Assembly: GCA_964512225.1 (NCBI GenBank)
Contig: CAZEKB010000009.1
Span: forward strand, 1-64,000
Direction of reading: 5' to 3'
Origin: CAZEKB01 sp964512225
GTDB taxonomy: Bacteria; Myxococcota_A; UBA796; UBA9615
Length of the DNA: 64,000 nucleotides
Position numbers and translations under genes: made by a program. Shown one piece after another: positions 52,939 to 63,000 of this stretch (positions within the stretch are counted from its first letter, which is position 1; each line of letters starts with the position of its first letter). The notes under the pieces are model-generated. The model was not told the DNA's origin. It saw only the letters and a list, made by a program, of their open reading frames with translations, and searched no databases.

Positions 52939-54387
52939 ATGAGAGCCGAGCTGGTGGAGTTCATTTCCGGGTTGCCCGGGTTCCGCGCGCTCGACGCCAG
53001 GGACCTGACGCGGCTGCTGACCGCGGCGAAGAAGCGGCGCTGGACGGACGGCGCCTACATCTTCAAGCGGGGCGAGCCCGGGGACACGCTGATGATCCTG
53101 GTCCAGGGGCGAGCGTGCGTGCCGCTGGTGGACTCCGCGGGGCGCGTCACCACGCGACGGTACTTCGACCGCGGCGCCGTGCTGGGCGAGATCGCGCTCC
53201 TGCTCGAGGGGGAGCGGACGGCGGACGTGATCGCCGAGGGCGAGGTCCGGGGTCTCGTGCTCGGGCGCGCGCAGGTCCGCTCCCTCATCCGGCGCTACCC
53301 GCCGCTCTCCGCCTTCCTCACCGAGCTCCTCGGCGAGCGGCTGCAGCGGGCCGGGCTGAATCGCGTCGGCAAGTACACGCTGCTGAGCACGCTCGGGGTC
53401 GGGGGGTCGAGCCGGGTCTACTCGGCCCTGCACCCGACGCTGGGGAGGACCGTCGCGCTCAAGATGCTGAGCCACGCGCAGGTGCTCCAGGACGGCTTCC
53501 GCGAGGACTTCATGAAGGAGGCGCGCACCATCGCGTCCCTCGACCACCCGAACATCGTCCGGGTCCACGACATCGAAGAGGAGTACGCGACGCTCTTCCT
53601 GGTGATGGAGCAGGTCCACGGCACCACCCTCTCCAAGATGACCGCGGACGCGAACCGCAGGCTCGACCCGGCGGAGGCGACCGACGTCCTGAGGCAGCTC
53701 GCGTCGGCGCTTCGCTACGCACACGAGCGGGGCGTCGTCCACCGCGACGTGAAGCCCGAGAACGTGGCCGTGGAGCCGTCGGGCCGGGTCAAGCTGATGG
53801 ACTTCGGCCTCGCGCGTCGGGTGGCACCGGGCGAGGACCTGCAGGAAGAGAAGTACTTCGCGGGCACGCCGCGCTACATGGCGCCCGAGTACATCGCGGG
53901 CAACAAGTCCGACGCGCGCGTGGACATCTACGCCCTGGGGGTCATGGCGTTCGAGATGGTCGCCGGGCGGCGCATGTTCCAGACGGCGGACGTCGACGCG
54001 CTGCTCCACGCCAACCGCGACCTCCCGCCCCCGGACCTGGCGAAGATCGACCCCTCGCTCCCGGAGGGCCTGGTGCGCTTCGTCGAGGAGGCCCTGCGCA
54101 AGGACCCGTCCCGTCGGATCCACGACTGGTCGCGGATCGAGACGCTGCTCGGGGGAGGCGCGGGCACGGGCACGCGGGAGACGCTCGTGAGGGTGCGCTA
54201 CCCGGCCTCGGAGTCGGCCCGAGTGGCGCGTCTGCTCGAGCCCGTCCTCGACGCCCTCGCCGAGCGACCGGACGTCTCCGTCGCGGCCTCCCTGCTCAAT
54301 GAGCACGTGCCGGGCGAGAAGACGATCGCGTTCCCCGCCCGGGGCGTGGCCGAAGACTGGGTCATGCAGTACGTCGAGGTCGACTGA
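52939..54387 (+). CDS. Cyclic-nucleotide-binding Ser/Thr protein kinase (PKG-like architecture)
   Basis: This is a 482-residue cytosolic protein. Residues about 14-135 are a cyclic nucleotide-binding domain: FKRGEPGDTLMILVQGRACV and the phosphate-binding cassette RGAVLGEIALLLEGERTADV, with Glu and Arg in the canonical places. Residues about 146-415 are a Hanks kinase: LGVGGSSRVYSA, Lys175 in VALKML, HRDVKPENVAV, LMDFGLARR, GTPRYMAPEYI. The last 60 residues are unassigned. cAMP or cGMP binding should regulate the kinase directly, as in eukaryotic PKG, an uncommon fusion in bacteria. The convergent cyclase 6 bp away is the obvious ligand source. Confidence 0.92.
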   Translation: MRAELVEFISGLPGFRALDARDLTRLLTAAKKRRWTDGAYIFKRGEPGDTLMILVQGRACVPLVDSAGRVTTRRYFDRGAVLGEIALLLEGERTADVIAEGEVRGLVLGRAQVRSLIRRYPPLSAFLTELLGERLQRAGLNRVGKYTLLSTLGVGGSSRVYSALHPTLGRTVALKMLSHAQVLQDGFREDFMKEARTIASLDHPNIVRVHDIEEEYATLFLVMEQVHGTTLSKMTADANRRLDPAEATDVLRQLASALRYAHERGVVHRDVKPENVAVEPSGRVKLMDFGLARRVAPGEDLQEEKYFAGTPRYMAPEYIAGNKSDARVDIYALGVMAFEMVAGRRMFQTADVDALLHANRDLPPPDLAKIDPSLPEGLVRFVEEALRKDPSRRIHDWSRIETLLGGGAGTGTRETLVRVRYPASESARVARLLEPVLDALAERPDVSVAASLLNEHVPGEKTIAFPARGVAEDWVMQYVEVD

Positions 54388-54393
54388 CCCCGG

Positions 54394-55881
54394 TCAGCCC
54401 GCGAGGCTGAACACCGAGACCGGCTGCTCGCGCCCCTTCACGCTGTGGGCGCCCCGCGCCGTCAGCCGCTCGACGAGGGGGTCGTCGCCCAGCGCCTCGA
54501 GCGTCGCGGCCGTCACCAGCAGCGACGTCTGCAGCTCCTTGTTGAGCCCCTCCACGCGCGACGCGGTGTTCACCGTGTCGCCGATGACGGCGTACTTGAT
54601 GCGCTGCTCGCTGCCGATGTTGCCCGCCACGACCGGGCCGGTGTGGACCCCGATGCGGATCGCCAGCCGATCGATCCCCACGGCGCGCCACTTCTCCAGC
54701 GTGCCGTCCTCCGCCCAGACCTCGTTGAGCTCGTCCACGGCGACGAGCATGTCGACGGCCGTGCGCACGGCGCGAGCGGCGTGGTCGGGCAGGTCCAGCG
54801 GTGCGCCGAACACGGCGAGCACGGCGTCCCCCTCGAACTCGTTGATCATCCCGTCGTGGCGGAAGATCACGTCGCTGACTCGCCGGAAGTAGATGTTGAG
54901 GAGATCGATGATCTCGGTGGGCCCGAGGACCTCGCTCAGGCTCGAGTAGCCGCGGATGTCGGCGAACAGGATGGTCACGTCCCGCAGCTCGCCGCCGAGG
55001 CGGATCTTCGTGGGGTCGGCCACGATCGTGTCCACGACGTCCGGGGACACGTACCGGCTGAACGTGTCCTTGATGAGCAGGTACTGCGCCCGCGCCTCGC
55101 GCAGGCTCTCCTGCATCTCCTGGACGCGCGCCCGCAGGTCGACGATGTCGAGGGCGCCGCGGTTCAGGATGCCCGCCTGGACCTCCTCCGGGCTGGTGCG
55201 GATGCGCCACGCGCAGTACGCCGCCATGGGCACCGCGACCGCCGCCCCGGCCTGGGCCTTGGCCCCCACGAAGAAGATGCTCCAGTCCAGGCTGAAGCTG
55301 CGGATGAGCCGGAATACGAACGCGTCGGTGACCATCGCGGCGACCATCCCGAGGAACAGGGGAGCCGCCAGCGGCACCCGGGGCGCGCGGTTCACGATCC
55401 CCTGGTAGACGATGATGAGGACGACGAAGTCCGCGGCCATCGCCACCATCGAGGCGATCCGGGCGTGGGACGAGTAGTAGATGAAGTCGATGTCGGGCTG
55501 CGCCGGGAAGCCGGCCGGGGGGTTCGTCGCGTGCCACGCGATCGAGACGTCCACCAGCCCATGCACGACGTACAGGAGCGCCAACCCCACGATCAAGCGG
55601 CGGGCGGCGCGGGTGCCCTCGAGCACGTACACGAGCGCCACCGACCCGAACAGCGGCGCCAGGAACAGGATGTACATCCCCCGGGGATCGACCCCGAAGA
55701 ACGCGAGGCGGATCGTCTCGGACGGCTTCGAGACGGCGAACAGGAACACCTCGAGCAGCCCCACCAGCAGGTAGTAGGGCGCGAAGCCGAAGCGATCCGA
55801 GAGTCGGTGGGCGAAGCAGAGGACCCCGGCGAGCGCTCCGATCTCGAGCCAGGTCAGCGCACCCAATGCTCCGGGACCCAT
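54394..55881 (-). CDS. Membrane-bound class III adenylate/guanylate cyclase
   Basis: This 495-residue protein has about six N-terminal membrane helices (residues 11-225, such as PYYLLVGLLEVFLFAV and ADFVVLIIVYQGIV), a linker helix, and a class III catalytic domain from about 300. Metal-binding Asp308 (ILFADIRGYSS) and Asp352 (FEGDAVLAVFG) are present, as are Asp435/Asn438/Arg442 in VIGDTVNTASR. The position that is Lys in adenylate cyclases is Glu348 (INEFEGD), and the partner Asp/Thr position is Ala431, so cAMP versus cGMP is uncertain. The membrane part probably senses a ligand. It lies 6 bp from the cyclic-nucleotide kinase, end to end. Confidence 0.92.
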   Translation of the reverse strand: MGPGALGALTWLEIGALAGVLCFAHRLSDRFGFAPYYLLVGLLEVFLFAVSKPSETIRLAFFGVDPRGMYILFLAPLFGSVALVYVLEGTRAARRLIVGLALLYVVHGLVDVSIAWHATNPPAGFPAQPDIDFIYYSSHARIASMVAMAADFVVLIIVYQGIVNRAPRVPLAAPLFLGMVAAMVTDAFVFRLIRSFSLDWSIFFVGAKAQAGAAVAVPMAAYCAWRIRTSPEEVQAGILNRGALDIVDLRARVQEMQESLREARAQYLLIKDTFSRYVSPDVVDTIVADPTKIRLGGELRDVTILFADIRGYSSLSEVLGPTEIIDLLNIYFRRVSDVIFRHDGMINEFEGDAVLAVFGAPLDLPDHAARAVRTAVDMLVAVDELNEVWAEDGTLEKWRAVGIDRLAIRIGVHTGPVVAGNIGSEQRIKYAVIGDTVNTASRVEGLNKELQTSLLVTAATLEALGDDPLVERLTARGAHSVKGREQPVSVFSLAG

Positions 55882-55964
55882 GCCCCATCATGACAAACCC
55901 GGGCGTTGAGGGTCTCCCGGCGGGGAGTCGGGCATACTCGCGCGCTCTCTCGGAGCCCGTCGCC

Positions 55965-57365
55965 ATGACCCTCACTCGCCTCCCCCTCGTCGTCGCCCTG
56001 CTGGCGGCCGCCTCCTCGCTGTCCTGCAACCGCGGAGACCCGGACGCTCCGACCCCCGCGCCCGTGGTCGACGCGTTCGAAGAGCTCGACTTCGCGACCC
56101 TCCCCGCCGAGTTCCCCGACGCGATCCGCGCCATCCGGGCCTCGCAGAAGTGGTCGAGCCGCAAGTCCGCGCGGCTGGACGACTTCGACCCGAAGGCCGA
56201 CCCGCGCACGACGATCAAGCTCAAGATGAACCGCGAGCTGCTCGAGGGCGCCTTCGAGGCCGGCTCCGACTTCCTCGTGAAGTGGCAGGTCGAGGACGGG
56301 CACTTCCGCTACATGTACGACTGGATCACCGAGGAGTGGATCGAAGACGACCACCAGGTCCGCCAGGCCGCGGCGCTGTGGGGGCTGTCCACCTGCTACC
56401 GATACCGGCCGTCGGAGGAGATGAAGGCGGCGATCGACAAGGGCCTGGAGTTCTGGTTCAAGCAGACGAGCCCCGGCCCCGCCGAGGGCACGCTGCTCAT
56501 GAAGTACCAGGACGCGCCGCGCATCGACTCGGGCAGCGTCGCGCTGGTGGCCCTCGCCATCATCGAGTACATCCAGGCGTCCGCGCCGATGGACATCGAC
56601 TACAAGGCCGAGCTCGAGGAGAAGCTCGACGGGTACCTGAACTTCCTCGTCTACCTGCAGCACGACAGCGGCCACATCGCCAAGAACTACGACCACAAGC
56701 GCGCCAAGAAGTCGGCCGGATCCAGCCCCTACTACGACGGCGAGTCCCTCCTGGCGATGACGAAGGCCGCGCGGCAGCTCGGGCGCTCCCACCTCGTGCC
56801 CACGATCGAGAAGGCCGCCCGGGGCATGGCGGAGACGTACACCATCGAGTCCTGGGCCAAGGACCGGGACAGCGCGCGCACGAAGGGCTTCTTCCAGTGG
56901 GGGAGCATGTCCTTCCGCGAGTACGTCGAGGCGGGCTGGAAGGACGCCGAGCTGTACGGCGACGTGGCCCTCTCCCTGGGGTGGTGGATGTCCCACACGC
57001 ACGCGACCCTCAAGCGCAGGCGCAACCACGCGTACGCGATCGAGGGCCTCATCGCGGGCTGGCAGATCGCCGAGTGGCGGGGCGACGTGGCGGCCGAGAC
57101 GGACCTCCTGTACGTCCTGGACCGGTCGCTGTACAAGCTCACCAAGTGGCAGATCGGCGGCCCGCTGCACGACAAGAACAAGTGGCTCGTCGCGCAGGGC
57201 CCGATCACGGACACGATGGCGATCGGCGGCGTCATGAACGCGCGCAAGAAGAGCAAGCACCCGGTGCGCAAGGACGTCGCGCACCAGCTCCGCATCGACG
57301 TGACGCAGCACCAGATGCACGCCGTCACGCTCGGGCTCGAGGACGTCTACGTCGACGTGAAGTAG
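55965..57365 (+). CDS. Lipoprotein with alpha/alpha-barrel-like fold, unknown activity
   Basis: This 466-residue protein starts at ATG 55965, with signal LPLVVALLAAASSLSC and mature N-terminus CNRGDPDAPTP. The body is helix pairs with aromatic/Gly turns (DFLVKWQVEDGHFRYMYDWI, QAAALWGLSTCYRY, YLNFLVYLQHDSGHIAKNY, YYDGESLLAMTKAARQLG, EVAGWK-like EAGWKDAELYGDVALSLGWW), reminiscent of (alpha/alpha)6 toroids found in glycosidases, epimerases and terpene cyclases. Acidic residues in DGHFRY and YDGES could be catalytic. I cannot name a family or substrate. It diverges from the cyclase gene, with 83 bp between starts. Confidence 0.78.
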   Translation: MTLTRLPLVVALLAAASSLSCNRGDPDAPTPAPVVDAFEELDFATLPAEFPDAIRAIRASQKWSSRKSARLDDFDPKADPRTTIKLKMNRELLEGAFEAGSDFLVKWQVEDGHFRYMYDWITEEWIEDDHQVRQAAALWGLSTCYRYRPSEEMKAAIDKGLEFWFKQTSPGPAEGTLLMKYQDAPRIDSGSVALVALAIIEYIQASAPMDIDYKAELEEKLDGYLNFLVYLQHDSGHIAKNYDHKRAKKSAGSSPYYDGESLLAMTKAARQLGRSHLVPTIEKAARGMAETYTIESWAKDRDSARTKGFFQWGSMSFREYVEAGWKDAELYGDVALSLGWWMSHTHATLKRRRNHAYAIEGLIAGWQIAEWRGDVAAETDLLYVLDRSLYKLTKWQIGGPLHDKNKWLVAQGPITDTMAIGGVMNARKKSKHPVRKDVAHQLRIDVTQHQMHAVTLGLEDVYVDVK

Positions 57366-57384
57366 GGCTCGCCCCCCCGGGGGG

Positions 57385-58512
57385 TCACTCCGCGAACGAC
57401 ATCGACGCGCCGTGCTCGAGCACGACGATGCGATCGAGGTCCAGTTTCGCCTCCTCGACCGCCGTGATGAGCTCGCGGTGGCCCTCGTCCATCGGCTCGT
57501 CCGTGAGGTCGAACGTGCCGTGGTGCACGGCGAGGAAGCGCTTGGCCCCCAGCACCCGGAACGCCTTGACCGCCTGCGACGGCGTGAGGTGCCCCTTCTC
57601 CAGGAACCACCGCGGCGCCCACCCCCCGATGGGCAGGGCGGCCACGTCCAGAGTCGGGAAGACCCGCGCGATCGCCTTGAAGCCGCCGAACCAGCCGGTG
57701 TCCCCCGAGAAGTAGACCGAGCGGCTCCCCCGGATGACGTACCCGCCCCACAGGGCGTCGTCGGCGTCGAAGGTCCCGCGCCGATCCCAGTGCTGGGCGG
57801 GCACGAAGCACATCTCCACTCCCCGGACCGGGGTCGCCTGCCACCAGCCGAGCTCGATCACGTTCTCGCGGCACTGCTTGGGCAGGCGGGCGGCCATGCC
57901 CGTGGGGACGATGAGCGGCATGTCGTCGCCGAACTGCTCCCGGAGCTTGCGCAGCGACTTGCCGTCGAAGTGGTCCGCCCCCCCCTGGCTGATCAAGACG
58001 GCGTCGATGCGCGGGATGGCCCGCAGCGGCCACTGCTGGGGCGCCTTGCGCTTGTGCCCCCCGGCGTTGCCCAGCACGGGGTCGATGAGGACGGTGACGG
58101 TGTCCACGTCGACCATCAGCGACGAGTGGCCCAGCCAGCTGATCCGCGCGCCCTTGACGGCCTTGCGCCACCGGCTGCGGGGGTGCTCCTCGACCTCGGG
58201 CTCGAAGCCCAGGATCTTCTTGTCGATCGCCCACTGCGACCGCGTCGCCTTGTACTTGAGGGTGTCGACCGCGGACGGGTCGACCTCGATGCCCCAGGGG
58301 TTGGCGAGCGTGCCGTCCTCGGCCCGCGGCGACGCGAAGAACGGGGCGATCGACCACGGGATGCCGCCCGCGGGCGCGATCGACCGGATGGTCCCGTCCG
58401 GCCCCATCGCCTCGGCGGGCGGGAGCGGGGGCTGGAAGCCGGATCCGGACGACGTGGAGTTCGACGAGGTCGGGGTCGTCATCTCAACAATGCGAACGGG
58501 GGAATCCGCCAT
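57385..58512 (-). CDS. Metallo-beta-lactamase fold protein, NAPE-PLD-like with degenerate metal motif
   Basis: This is a 375-residue protein. The NAPE-PLD/UlaG-type MBL pattern is clear: ISWLGHSSLMVDVDTVTVLI, FVPAQHWDRRG, VYFSGDTGWFGGF, ALPIGGWAPRWFLEKGHLTP and LAVHHGTFDLTDEP. At the HxHxDH position, where family members read S-H-N-H-x-D-H, the sequence is SQGGADHFD, so the first two His are Gln and Gly. The final Asp-His and the other ligands remain. Activity may be lost, use one metal, or differ. There is no signal peptide. A shorter start at 58482 is possible. The 20 residues after Met are Ser/Thr-rich. Confidence 0.88.
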   Translation of the reverse strand: MADSPVRIVEMTTPTSSNSTSSGSGFQPPLPPAEAMGPDGTIRSIAPAGGIPWSIAPFFASPRAEDGTLANPWGIEVDPSAVDTLKYKATRSQWAIDKKILGFEPEVEEHPRSRWRKAVKGARISWLGHSSLMVDVDTVTVLIDPVLGNAGGHKRKAPQQWPLRAIPRIDAVLISQGGADHFDGKSLRKLREQFGDDMPLIVPTGMAARLPKQCRENVIELGWWQATPVRGVEMCFVPAQHWDRRGTFDADDALWGGYVIRGSRSVYFSGDTGWFGGFKAIARVFPTLDVAALPIGGWAPRWFLEKGHLTPSQAVKAFRVLGAKRFLAVHHGTFDLTDEPMDEGHRELITAVEEAKLDLDRIVVLEHGASMSFAE

Positions 58513-58541
58513 GTCGGATCCCAAGATACCGCGATCGGTCG

Positions 58542-59303
58542 TCAACCGTCGGGGCCTACCGGGATCTCGGCCGCCCGCGCGTCGAACTCGACGGGGGTCC
58601 GGCACTCGCCCAGCAGGCGCTCACAGGCCCGCGGGAGCACCTCTTCGAAGAAGTGGGTCCACGCGACCCAGTCCGCCGGCTCTCCGGGGGCGGGCAGGCG
58701 CGCCCGCACCGCCGCCAGGTACCGCGCCGGCAGCCGTCGAGGCAGCAGGACGTGCTTGCCGAGGTCGTGCCCCACCGAGGCGAGCCGGCCCGCGAGCACG
58801 CCCCGCGCCCACTCGAAGCGACGCAGGGGGCGCGCGAGGGCGCGATCGGCCCACTGCCACAGCCCCGGGCGCGGCACGTGGATGGGGACGACGCCTTCGG
58901 CGAGGGAGCGGACCCACCGCTCGGGGGGCACGACGTCGCGGTCCAGGAGGATCAGGCGGGGTACGAAGGCGAGGGGGACGTCCGCCGCCGCGGCGCGGGC
59001 GATGAGCGTCGCGGGGGTGGGCACGGTCCGGAGGACGTGCGCGTCGTCCTGGGCGAAGCCGAGGAGGTCTCGGACGGCGCGATGAGCCCCCCCGCGCAGG
59101 GGCCCGGGGATCGGGCGGAATCGTGTGCGACCGCCGGGGTCGAGGTCCTCGGGCAGGGGGGGGAACCGCAGCGCGCGGCCTCCGTCGGGCAGGTCGAGGA
59201 CGCGCACGGGGGCGACGTGCTCCGCCCAGCACGCGAGGAACGGGGCGAGGACCTCGGCCTCGGCCTCGAGGACGGCGGGGGCGAGGTCGACCTGCAGGCT
59301 CAC
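58542..59303 (-). CDS. Protein of unknown function
   Basis: This 253-residue cytosolic protein starts at GTG 59303, coupled to the patatin gene by a GTGA overlap. It is rich in Leu/Arg/Pro with motifs I cannot assign: VPRLILLDRDVVPPERWVRS, IHVPRPGLWQWADRAL, DWVAWTHFFEEVLPRACERL. No signal peptide or membrane segment. The coupling suggests it works with the patatin-like phospholipase. Confidence 0.7.
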   Translation of the reverse strand: MSLQVDLAPAVLEAEAEVLAPFLACWAEHVAPVRVLDLPDGGRALRFPPLPEDLDPGGRTRFRPIPGPLRGGAHRAVRDLLGFAQDDAHVLRTVPTPATLIARAAAADVPLAFVPRLILLDRDVVPPERWVRSLAEGVVPIHVPRPGLWQWADRALARPLRRFEWARGVLAGRLASVGHDLGKHVLLPRRLPARYLAAVRARLPAPGEPADWVAWTHFFEEVLPRACERLLGECRTPVEFDARAAEIPVGPDG

Positions 59304-59998
59304 GGGGACTCGAGGACCGCGAGCGTGCGGGCCCGGGCCGCCTCGAACCGGCCGCGGACGTCTCCGAGGTCGAGGAAGCTCGCGCCGGACCGGGGCGACC
59401 GGACGACCCGCACCCCGGGCGTCGCGTCGCCGGGATCGCCCTCGCCGGCCTTCCCCCCGAAGGCCCCCCCCGTGGACTTCAGGAGGTGGAGCAGGACGTC
59501 GGCCCCCGGGCGCTGGACCCGCCACGCTCCGAGGCCGGTGCGGTCGACCATCCCGCCGTCGGCCAGCGGACGCCCGGCCACGGGCACGGCCGCGAAGATC
59601 CGGGGGATCGCCATGGACGCGGCGACCGCCTCGGGCAGGGGCCCCGACGTCACCAGCTCGGCCTCGCCCCGATCGTTCATGACGCCCACCCCGAACGGCA
59701 TGCTCAGGCCCTCGAACGTCGCCGGCACGCGGTCGCGGAGCAGCGCGATCACGGCCCGGAGCGAGACGAACCCGCGCCAGGGCGTGAGGGTGGGGCGCAG
59801 GAACCACGCCGGGGGCTTCTCGAAGAGCAGCTCGAGCAGCGCCGATCGGGGCAGCCCGGCGGCGATCCCGACGCCCGCGAGCGCCCCCGACGACGTGCCG
59901 CACACCCCGCCGACGTCCACCCCGGCGTCCTCCACGGCGGCGAGGAAACCGGCGTGGGACGCGAACGCCAAGAAGCCGCTGGAGAGGACCAGATCCAC
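59300..59998 (-). CDS. Patatin-like phospholipase
   Basis: This 232-residue serine acyl hydrolase has the nucleophile elbow GTSSG (GVCGTSSGALAGVG) near residue 36 and the catalytic Asp in LADGGMVDR. The oxyanion stretch at the N-terminus, normally GGGxRG, is LVLSSGFLAFASHAGFL, a divergent form. It is shorter than many bacterial patatins but has the full catalytic dyad. The expected substrates are phospholipids or other acyl esters. It overlaps the downstream unknown gene by 4 nt and diverges from the large kinase, with 44 bp between starts. Confidence 0.87.
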   Translation of the reverse strand: MDLVLSSGFLAFASHAGFLAAVEDAGVDVGGVCGTSSGALAGVGIAAGLPRSALLELLFEKPPAWFLRPTLTPWRGFVSLRAVIALLRDRVPATFEGLSMPFGVGVMNDRGEAELVTSGPLPEAVAASMAIPRIFAAVPVAGRPLADGGMVDRTGLGAWRVQRPGADVLLHLLKSTGGAFGGKAGEGDPGDATPGVRVVRSPRSGASFLDLGDVRGRFEAARARTLAVLESP

Positions 59999-60042
59999 GT
60001 CGGGAGCGTATCCTTGTCGCGGGGGATCTTCGAGGACACGGC

Positions 60043-63000
60043 GTGGGCAGCGAGGAAGCGGACTTCGAGGGCACCGATCGCTACCGGGTCCTGGGGAGGC
60101 TGGGGGAGGGTGGCCAGGGCTGGGTCTACCGCGTGTTCGACGCCAAGCGCGAGATGGAGCTGGCGCTCAAGCGCGTGAAGCGGCTGGGCGGACAGGGGCT
60201 GTACGAGCTCAAGCGCGAGTACCGCATCCGTCAGGGGATCCACCACCCGGGACTCGTCCGCCTCGTCGACCTGCACGTCCCCCCGCCGGAGGACCCCGAC
60301 GACAACGCCTTCTTCACCATGGAGATCGTGGTGGGGACGGACTTCCTGCGGTGGCTCTGGAAGGGCACGTCCCGGCCTCAGGAGTTTCGGCCGACCCAGG
60401 TCCCGCAGGGCCCCACGACGGATCCGTCGGACGGGCTGGAGCCCACCGAGTCGGACCCCCTCGGCGCGGGCTCGCCCATGCCCACCGGGCCCGACGCGGA
60501 GGGGTTCGAGGCGCGGCTCCGGAGCGGCTTCGGTCAGCTCGTCGAGGCGCTGGACGCGCTGCACCGACAGGGCGTCCACCACCGGGACGTCAAGCCCGCC
60601 AATACCTTCGTGACGGACGAAGACCGGGTCGTGCTCGTGGACTTCGGCCTGTCGAGCCGCATCCCGTCGTGGGAGCGCCCCGAACGCCACGGACTGCGGC
60701 CCGCGGGGACCGTCGACTACATGGCGCCCGAGCAGGCGCGCAACCACCCCCCGACCCCGGCCGTCGACCTGTACGCCGTGGGCGCGATGCTGTTCCAGGC
60801 GCTCACCGGGCGGCTGCCGTTCCGGGGCACGCCGAAGCACATCCTCGAGTGGAAGCAGCAGAACGACGCGCCGCACCCCCTGTCGCTCTCGCCCGAGGTG
60901 CCGCGGGATCTCGCCGAGCTCGCGCGCGACCTCCTCGAGCGGGACCCGCAGCGTCGCCCGCGGGCCGAGGAGGTGCTCGACCGCCTGTCCGGGCACACCC
61001 AGTCGTTCGGCGAGTTCGGGCCCGACGACGAGACGGGGGAGGTGAACGTCACGCTGCCGCTCATCCAGCCGCCGGGGCGGGTCGCGTTCGTGGGGCGCGG
61101 GGGCGAGATCGCGACGATGCGACGGGCCTGGGAGCGGGCGGCGACCACCGAGCGGCTGCAGGTCGTGCACGTCGTGGGCGAGTCGGGGATCGGCAAGACG
61201 GCGACCGTAGGCGAGTTCCTGACCTGGGTGCGCCGCGACCAGAAGGCGCTGGTCTTCCAGGGGCGGTGTCGGCTCCACGAGAGCGTTCCCTACAAGGCCC
61301 TCGACGCGGTGGTGGACGGGGTCGGGGCCCGCCTCGCCCGCGTGCGGCCGGACGCGGTCGACGCCCTGCTGCCCGAGCACCGGTGGGAGCTGACGCGGAT
61401 CTTCCCCGTGCTCGGGCGACTCAAGTCGTTCGCCGACGTCCGCGCCCCCGATCACGAGCCGGAGCCGGCGGTGGTCCGGGAGCGGGGCGTTCGGGCTCTG
61501 CGCATCCTGCTCGAGCGCCTCTCGCGGATCCGCCCCTTCGTGGCGTGGATCGACGACCTGCAGTGGACGGACCGAGACAGCCTCGACGTCCTCAAGGAGC
61601 TCGTGCGGGGGGCCGAGGCGCCGCAGGCCGTACTCGTGCTGTCCTACCGGGCCGAGGACCGGGACGGCGAGGCGCTGCGGGCGGTGCGCGCGCTCGACGG
61701 GCTGCGGGTCGAGGACGAGCACGTCCACGAGGTCCACCTCGGCGCGCTCGCGGACGCCGAGCTGCTGGAGCTCGCGGGCTCTGTGCTCGACGCTCACCAG
61801 CCGGACTTCTCGAAGCGGGCCGAGGAGATCATCCGCGACTGCGGCGGCAGCCCCTTCTTCGCGGGGCAGCTCGCCCTGCACGCGTCGGCCGCCGCCGAGG
61901 ACGGCTCGGAGATCTCCCTCGGGAACGTCGTGCTCCGTCGTATCGAGTCGCTCCCGCCCACCCCGCGCAAGCTCCTGGACTTCGTCTCGGTACTCGGTCG
62001 CACGACCTCCGAGGAGTTCGTACTGCAGGCCGCGGGCGCGAGCGCGGGCGACGAGCTGCTCCTGGCCGAGCTCGCCGACTCGCGCCTCCTGCGGCGCACG
62101 TCGTCGGGGGCCGGGGCGGCCGTCGCGCCGTACCACGACAAGCTCACCGAGTCCGTGCTCGGGGCCCTCGCGGCGAACGATCGGCGGTCGATCCACCGCT
62201 CGATCGCCGAGTCGCTGGAGGGCCGACCGACCCTGGACCTCGAGTCGCTCTACCGCCACTGGCGCGGGGCCGACGACCGCGGCAAGGCGGGCGGCTACGC
62301 TGCCCAGGCCGGTGACCGGGCGGCCGAGACGCTGGCGTTCGACCGGGCCTCGGTGCTCTACGAGCGCGCCCTCGACCTCCTCGGCGACGACGTCGATCGT
62401 GCGTCGCTGCTCCGCAAGCTCGCGGACGCCCTCGCGAACCGCGGCCGGGGCGAGGAGGCGGGGCGACGGTACGAGGAGGCCGCGGTCGCGGCGGGCGAAG
62501 GCGGCGCGCCCCGGCTGGAGGTGCTCCGAGTGCGTCGCTGGGCGGCGGAGCAGTACCTGCAGGCGGGGGCCTACGAGCGAGGCATGGAGATCTTCCGGGC
62601 GGTGCTCGGCGAGCTGAAGGTCCGGGTCCCCCGCAGACCGCTGCTCGTATCGGTCTTCGGGCGCCTGTGGGCGGCGCTGCGGGGGCTCCGTCACCGCGAC
62701 CTGTCCGAGGCGGACGTGCAGGAGGAGACGCGGCATCGGCTCGACGCGCTTTGGGGCGCGGGCACCCGGCTCGCCCCGATCAACCACGGGCTCGCCGACT
62801 CGCTGGGGGTGCTGTACCTGCTCGAGGCGATGCGGGGCGGGGATCGGCTGCGCGTCGCCCGGGGGATCCTCAACGAGTCCGTCTGGAACGCCGGGATCGG
62901 CGGGCCGATGCTCGTGCGGCGCTACTGGAAGCTCATGGCCCGGGGGCGCGCCCTGGCGGCCACGAGCAACGAGCCCTACGACCGCGGCTTCGTGATGCAC

